64,000 bases of DNA from assembly GCA_903819975.1 (NCBI GenBank), contig CAIJFI010000015.1, positions 16,046 through 80,045 of the forward strand, read 5' to 3'. The DNA comes from an uncultured Bacteroidota bacterium. GTDB taxonomy: Bacteria; Bacteroidota; Bacteroidia; Chitinophagales; Chitinophagaceae. The notes beneath the pieces were generated by a model, which was given only the letters and a program-made list of their open reading frames with translations, was not told the DNA's origin and did not search any database. Positions 61,769 to 64,000 of the stretch are shown piece after piece (position 1 is the first letter of the stretch; each line of letters begins with the position of its first letter). A program made the position numbers and the translations under genes.

Positions 61769-62461
61769 ATGTCATTGACTAAAAAAAGAAAAGCTGTGGT
61801 TGCAAAGGTGGATAAGAATAAATTTTATTCCCTTAAAGATGCATCTGCATTAGTAAAAGAAATTAACTGTACAAAGTTTGATAGCTCTGTAGATTTACAT
61901 ATTCGTTTAGGAGTAGATCCTAAAAAAGCAGACCAACAAGTTCGTGGTACTGTTTCTTTACCTCACGGTACTGGTCGTACTAAAAAAGTATTAGTACTTT
62001 GTACACCAGATAAAGAAGCAGCAGCAAGAGAAGCGGGTGCTGACTACGTAGGTTTAGATGAGTTCGTAGCTAAAATTGAAGGCGGTTGGGTAGATATGGA
62101 TGTTATCATCGCTACTCCAGCAGTTATGCCTAAAATTGGTAAACTAGGAAAAGTATTAGGACCACGTAACTTAATGCCAAACCCAAAAACTGGTACTGTA
62201 ACAAACGATGTTGCAGCAGCAGTAAACGAGGTTAAAGGTGGTAAGATTGCATTTAAAGTTGATAAAGCTGGTATCGTTCACGCATCAATTGGTCGTGTAT
62301 CTTTCTCTGCAGATAAAATTGCTGAGAACAGTGCTGAATTAATTAATGCTATCATTAAATTGAAACCATCTGCATCTAAAGGAACTTACTTGAAAGGTGT
62401 AAGCATGGCTTCTACAATGAGTGCAGGTATTGCATTAGAAACTAAATCATTAATCAACTAG
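61769..62461 (+). CDS. rplA: 50S ribosomal protein L1
   Basis: Ribosomal protein uL1, which forms the L1 stalk and usually represses its own operon. The 230-aa protein contains [33 protein letters not shown] near 38, [20 protein letters not shown] near 128 and the late [16 protein letters not shown]. It follows rplK by 26 bp. A structured L10-type leader lies between it and rplJ. Confidence 0.97.
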   Translation: MSLTKKRKAVVAKVDKNKFYSLKDASALVKEINCTKFDSSVDLHIRLGVDPKKADQQVRGTVSLPHGTGRTKKVLVLCTPDKEAAAREAGADYVGLDEFVAKIEGGWVDMDVIIATPAVMPKIGKLGKVLGPRNLMPNPKTGTVTNDVAAAVNEVKGGKIAFKVDKAGIVHASIGRVSFSADKIAENSAELINAIIKLKPSASKGTYLKGVSMASTMSAGIALETKSLIN

Positions 62462-62462
62462 T

Positions 62463-62491
62463 CCTGGTGATCCGAAAGGAAATGACCCAGG
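62463..62491 (+). promoter_or_regulatory. L10(L12)-type leader hairpin before rplJ
   Basis: CCTGG pairs with CCAGG. Inside, TGAT-CC-GAAA-GG-AAATGA puts two TGA segments opposite each other, resembling a kink-turn capped by a GAAA loop. It ends 19 nt before the rplJ ATG, where L10(L12)4 autoregulation acts in other bacteria. Confidence 0.55.
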
Positions 62492-62510
62492 TAATTAAAT
62501 AAAATTAGTT

Positions 62511-63146
62511 ATGACCAAAGATCAAAAAAATGAAGTGATTGAAATTCTAAAAGAAAAATTCAATCAATATAATAACTTCTATATCACAGACACAGAATCT
62601 TTGAGCGTAGAACAAATCTCTAACTTACGTCGTTCTTGCTTTAACAAGCAAGTTGAAATGAAAGTGGCTAAAAACACTTTGATCCGTAAAGCATTAGAAG
62701 GTTTGGACAGCGAAAAGTATGCAGGTTTGTTTGATTCATTAAACAATGTAACTGCATTGATGTTTTCTGAAAATCCTAAGGATCCAGCTGTGATCATTAG
62801 CGCATTTAGAAAAGCAAGTGCTGGAGAAAGACCAACTTTAAAAGCTGCCTTCATTAATGGAGATATCTTTGTTGGAGATAATTCTTTAGTAGCGTTAACA
62901 AATATCAAAACTAAGAACGAGCTTATCGGCGAAGTTATTGGATTGTTACAATCTCCTGCTAAGCGCGTAATTGCAGCTTTATTAAACCATGCTGAAAACG
63001 GTTCTTCTGCAACAGAAACTGAAGTAGTTGCCGCAGCGGTTGAAGTAGCAGTTGCTGAGGCAGAAGCTCCAGTTGTGGAAGCTCCAGTAGCAGAAGCACC
63101 TGCAGCGGAAGCGGCTCCAGAAGCGGCTCCAGAAGAAGGTGCATAG
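62511..63146 (+). CDS. rplJ: 50S ribosomal protein L10
   Basis: Ribosomal protein uL10, the base of the L12 stalk. The 211-aa protein begins MTKDQKNEVIEILKEKFNQ and has KNTLIRKALEG near 59 and PAKRVIAALLNHAENG near 150. After residue 168 it carries a long Ala/Glu/Pro/Val-rich tail that repeats the pattern 'EAPVxEAP', about 35 residues beyond the usual end. Such low-complexity tails are seen in some Bacteroidota ribosomal proteins. The stop codon sits inside a 9-bp hairpin. Confidence 0.95.
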   Translation: MTKDQKNEVIEILKEKFNQYNNFYITDTESLSVEQISNLRRSCFNKQVEMKVAKNTLIRKALEGLDSEKYAGLFDSLNNVTALMFSENPKDPAVIISAFRKASAGERPTLKAAFINGDIFVGDNSLVALTNIKTKNELIGEVIGLLQSPAKRVIAALLNHAENGSSATETEVVAAAVEVAVAEAEAPVVEAPVAEAPAAEAAPEAAPEEGA

Positions 63147-63313
63147 GCACCTTCTGATACAGGCGGGAAACTACTGTATCAAACCTTGTGATGAAAGAGG
63201 AAATTTTCATCAAACAAATAGTTAATTTCAGAAGACTCGAATGAGTTTCTGTTTTTATATTGTTACATAATTTTTTTAAACCTTCCGCTGGAGCATATGC
63301 TTTGAAAGCGGAA
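63134..63313 (+). promoter_or_regulatory. Chain of four hairpins between rplJ and rplL
   Basis: Perfect stems: AGAAGGTGC/GCACCTTCT across the rplJ stop (63134-63155), TGATACAG/CTGTATCA (63155-63181), TGATGAAA/TTTCATCA (63189-63212) and TTCCGCT/AGCGGAA (63283-63313). The last contains AGCATATGCT and sits 14 bp before the rplL ATG. Processing or extra rplL expression is likely, because L12 is needed in several copies per ribosome. Confidence 0.6.
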
Positions 63314-63327
63314 AAAATTGAAACAAA

Positions 63328-63699
63328 ATGGCAGACGTAAAAAAACTAGCTGAAGAATTAGTAAGCTTAACAGTAAAACAAGTACAAGAATTAGCAGACG
63401 TTTTAAAAGCTGATTACGGTATCGAACCAGCAGCAGCAGCAGTAGTTGTAGCAGCAGGTGGTGGTGCAGGTGAAGCAGCAGCTGAGAAAACAGCATTTGA
63501 TGTTATCTTAGTAAGCGGTGGTGCTAGCAAATTAAACGTAGTTAAAATCGTTAAAGATTTAACTGGTCTTGGTTTGAAAGAAGCTAAAGACTTAGTTGAT
63601 GGCGCTCCAAAAGCAGTTAAAGAAGGTGTTTCTAAAGCAGAAGCTGACGAAATCGCTGGTAAATTGAAAGAAGCTGGTGCTGAAGTAGAAGTAAAGTAA
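63328..63699 (+). CDS. rplL: 50S ribosomal protein L7/L12
   Basis: Ribosomal protein bL12, the flexible stalk protein that recruits translation GTPases. The 123-aa protein has the N-terminal dimerisation domain ([26 protein letters not shown]) and an Ala/Gly-rich hinge (about 36-52). The C-terminal domain has [48 protein letters not shown], all strongly conserved. A 181-nt structured gap separates it from rplJ, and a terminator follows. Confidence 0.97.
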   Translation: MADVKKLAEELVSLTVKQVQELADVLKADYGIEPAAAAVVVAAGGGAGEAAAEKTAFDVILVSGGASKLNVVKIVKDLTGLGLKEAKDLVDGAPKAVKEGVSKAEADEIAGKLKEAGAEVEVK

Positions 63700-63730
63700 T
63701 TTACTTGACTTAGGTCACCCTTATATAATT

Positions 63731-63758
63731 AGCCCTGTCCATTGGACGGGGCTTTTTT
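63731..63758 (+). terminator. Terminator after rplL
   Basis: AGCCCTGTCC, an ATT loop and GGACGGGGCT pair with one wobble or mismatch, then TTTTTT. The ribosomal-protein transcript probably ends here, apart from the RNA polymerase genes expected downstream of the window. Confidence 0.85.
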
Positions 63759-63812
63759 ATGCCCCTAATGATCAATGGGAATGTAAATTTCTTTCCTCAC
63801 AGTTAAGGGTAA

Positions 63813-63838
63813 TCGCGACCCGAGAGAAGAAGTCGCGA
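63813..63838. repeat. Degenerate relative of the palindromic element at 24179-24350
   Basis: TCGCGAC and GTCGCGA enclose CCGAGAGAAGAA, comparable with CGCG...GAGCGAAGCGAG...CGCG of the larger element. Flanks also agree loosely: GTTAAGGGTAATCGCG with GTTTAGAAATCGCG, and GATGTGTAGAAAAC with GATGTGGGAAAG. No gene is visible from 63760 to the window end. Confidence 0.4.
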
Positions 63839-64000
63839 AAGCGGCTGATGTGTAGAAAACTATCTCAAACCTGATGCTATACATATAACAAACAACCCAA
63901 GTGAAAATCCAATTCGTTAACGAATCCTTAAACTTTGACTAAATCGGTAGGAGGGTGAATTTTAATTAATAAAATATACAATATTTAATTATATTATAAA

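Noticed and set aside
63946..63970. A gene start after GGTAGGAGGGTG near the window end
   Set aside because: The GTG following the SD-like bases meets a stop after four codons (GTG AAT TTT AAT TAA), and no ATG frame opens before the window ends.

Overview
This 64 kb window is AT-rich chromosomal DNA of a member of the Bacteroidota, most likely a Chitinophagaceae-type freshwater or soil bacterium (inference). The signs are: many -7 boxes of the form TAnnTTTG; almost no Shine-Dalgarno sequences apart from a strong one before rpsU; an outer-membrane beta-barrel protein with an N-terminal regulatory domain; a Nudix-type sugar regulator; and small membrane proteins typical of the phylum. I see no prophage, insertion sequence, plasmid gene or CRISPR array. 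The left edge cuts rsmG, and the right edge stops just after the secE-nusG-rplKAJL cluster.

Layout. 1-5.9 kb: rsmG (partial), a glycosyltransferase, tgt, an LptF/LptG-family permease, a mitochondrial-type citrate synthase and a small glucosaminidase-like protein. 5.9-12 kb: an outer-membrane barrel protein facing a tightly overlapping 5-oxoprolinase operon (pxpB-pxpC-pxpA) that ends in an Nramp-fold transporter lacking the usual metal-site motifs. 12-18 kb: a GH3 beta-glucosidase, a set of tandem hairpins, then a Nudix-type regulator, a Gfo/Idh/MocA dehydrogenase and a NupG-like permease, probably a sugar or nucleoside utilisation group. 18-21 kb: methionine biosynthesis (metZ, metX) with an OsmC protein between them. 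21-24 kb: lpxB, a small membrane protein and surE, then a divergent S24-type HTH regulator with two candidate operators. 24-26.4 kb: a 172-bp imperfect palindrome, guaA and rpsT. 26.6-36 kb: sucA-sucB-RNA methyltransferase, mnmA, ssb, an Ldh-type dehydrogenase and aspartate kinase. 36-43.7 kb: queA, ccmC with a ccmD-like gene, a glutamate-dehydrogenase family enzyme, an orphan HsdR-N nuclease-like protein, AMP nucleosidase, ccmB, tdk and waaA. 43.7-50 kb: a nucleotide-sugar operon (DegT aminotransferase, ugd, UDP-glucuronate decarboxylase, rfbD, SET protein), a universal stress protein and an acyltransferase. 50-52 kb: a toxin-antitoxin pair, then about 700 bp of non-coding DNA with tandem hairpin repeats and tRNA-Gln. 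52-58 kb: an SGNH hydrolase, tyrS, an RDD protein, hscA, rpsU, xerC-like recombinase and hpf. 58-64 kb: four tRNA genes, tuf, tRNA-Trp, secE, nusG, rplK, rplA, rplJ and rplL.

Most genes are housekeeping. tgt and queA both serve queuosine synthesis. lpxB, waaA and the permease serve lipopolysaccharide. metZ and metX together make homocysteine from homoserine. sucA, sucB and gltA belong to the TCA cycle. The translation cluster (tRNAs, tuf, nusG, ribosomal proteins, rpsT, rpsU, hpf) shares an extended promoter motif, TAnCTTTGCCnTCC. The less expected signals are the non-canonical Nramp protein in the oxoprolinase operon, Tgt without its zinc cysteines, paired operators at the S24 regulator, two non-coding repeat families whose stems change in a compensatory way, and a palindromic element with a GAGCGAAGCGAG loop.
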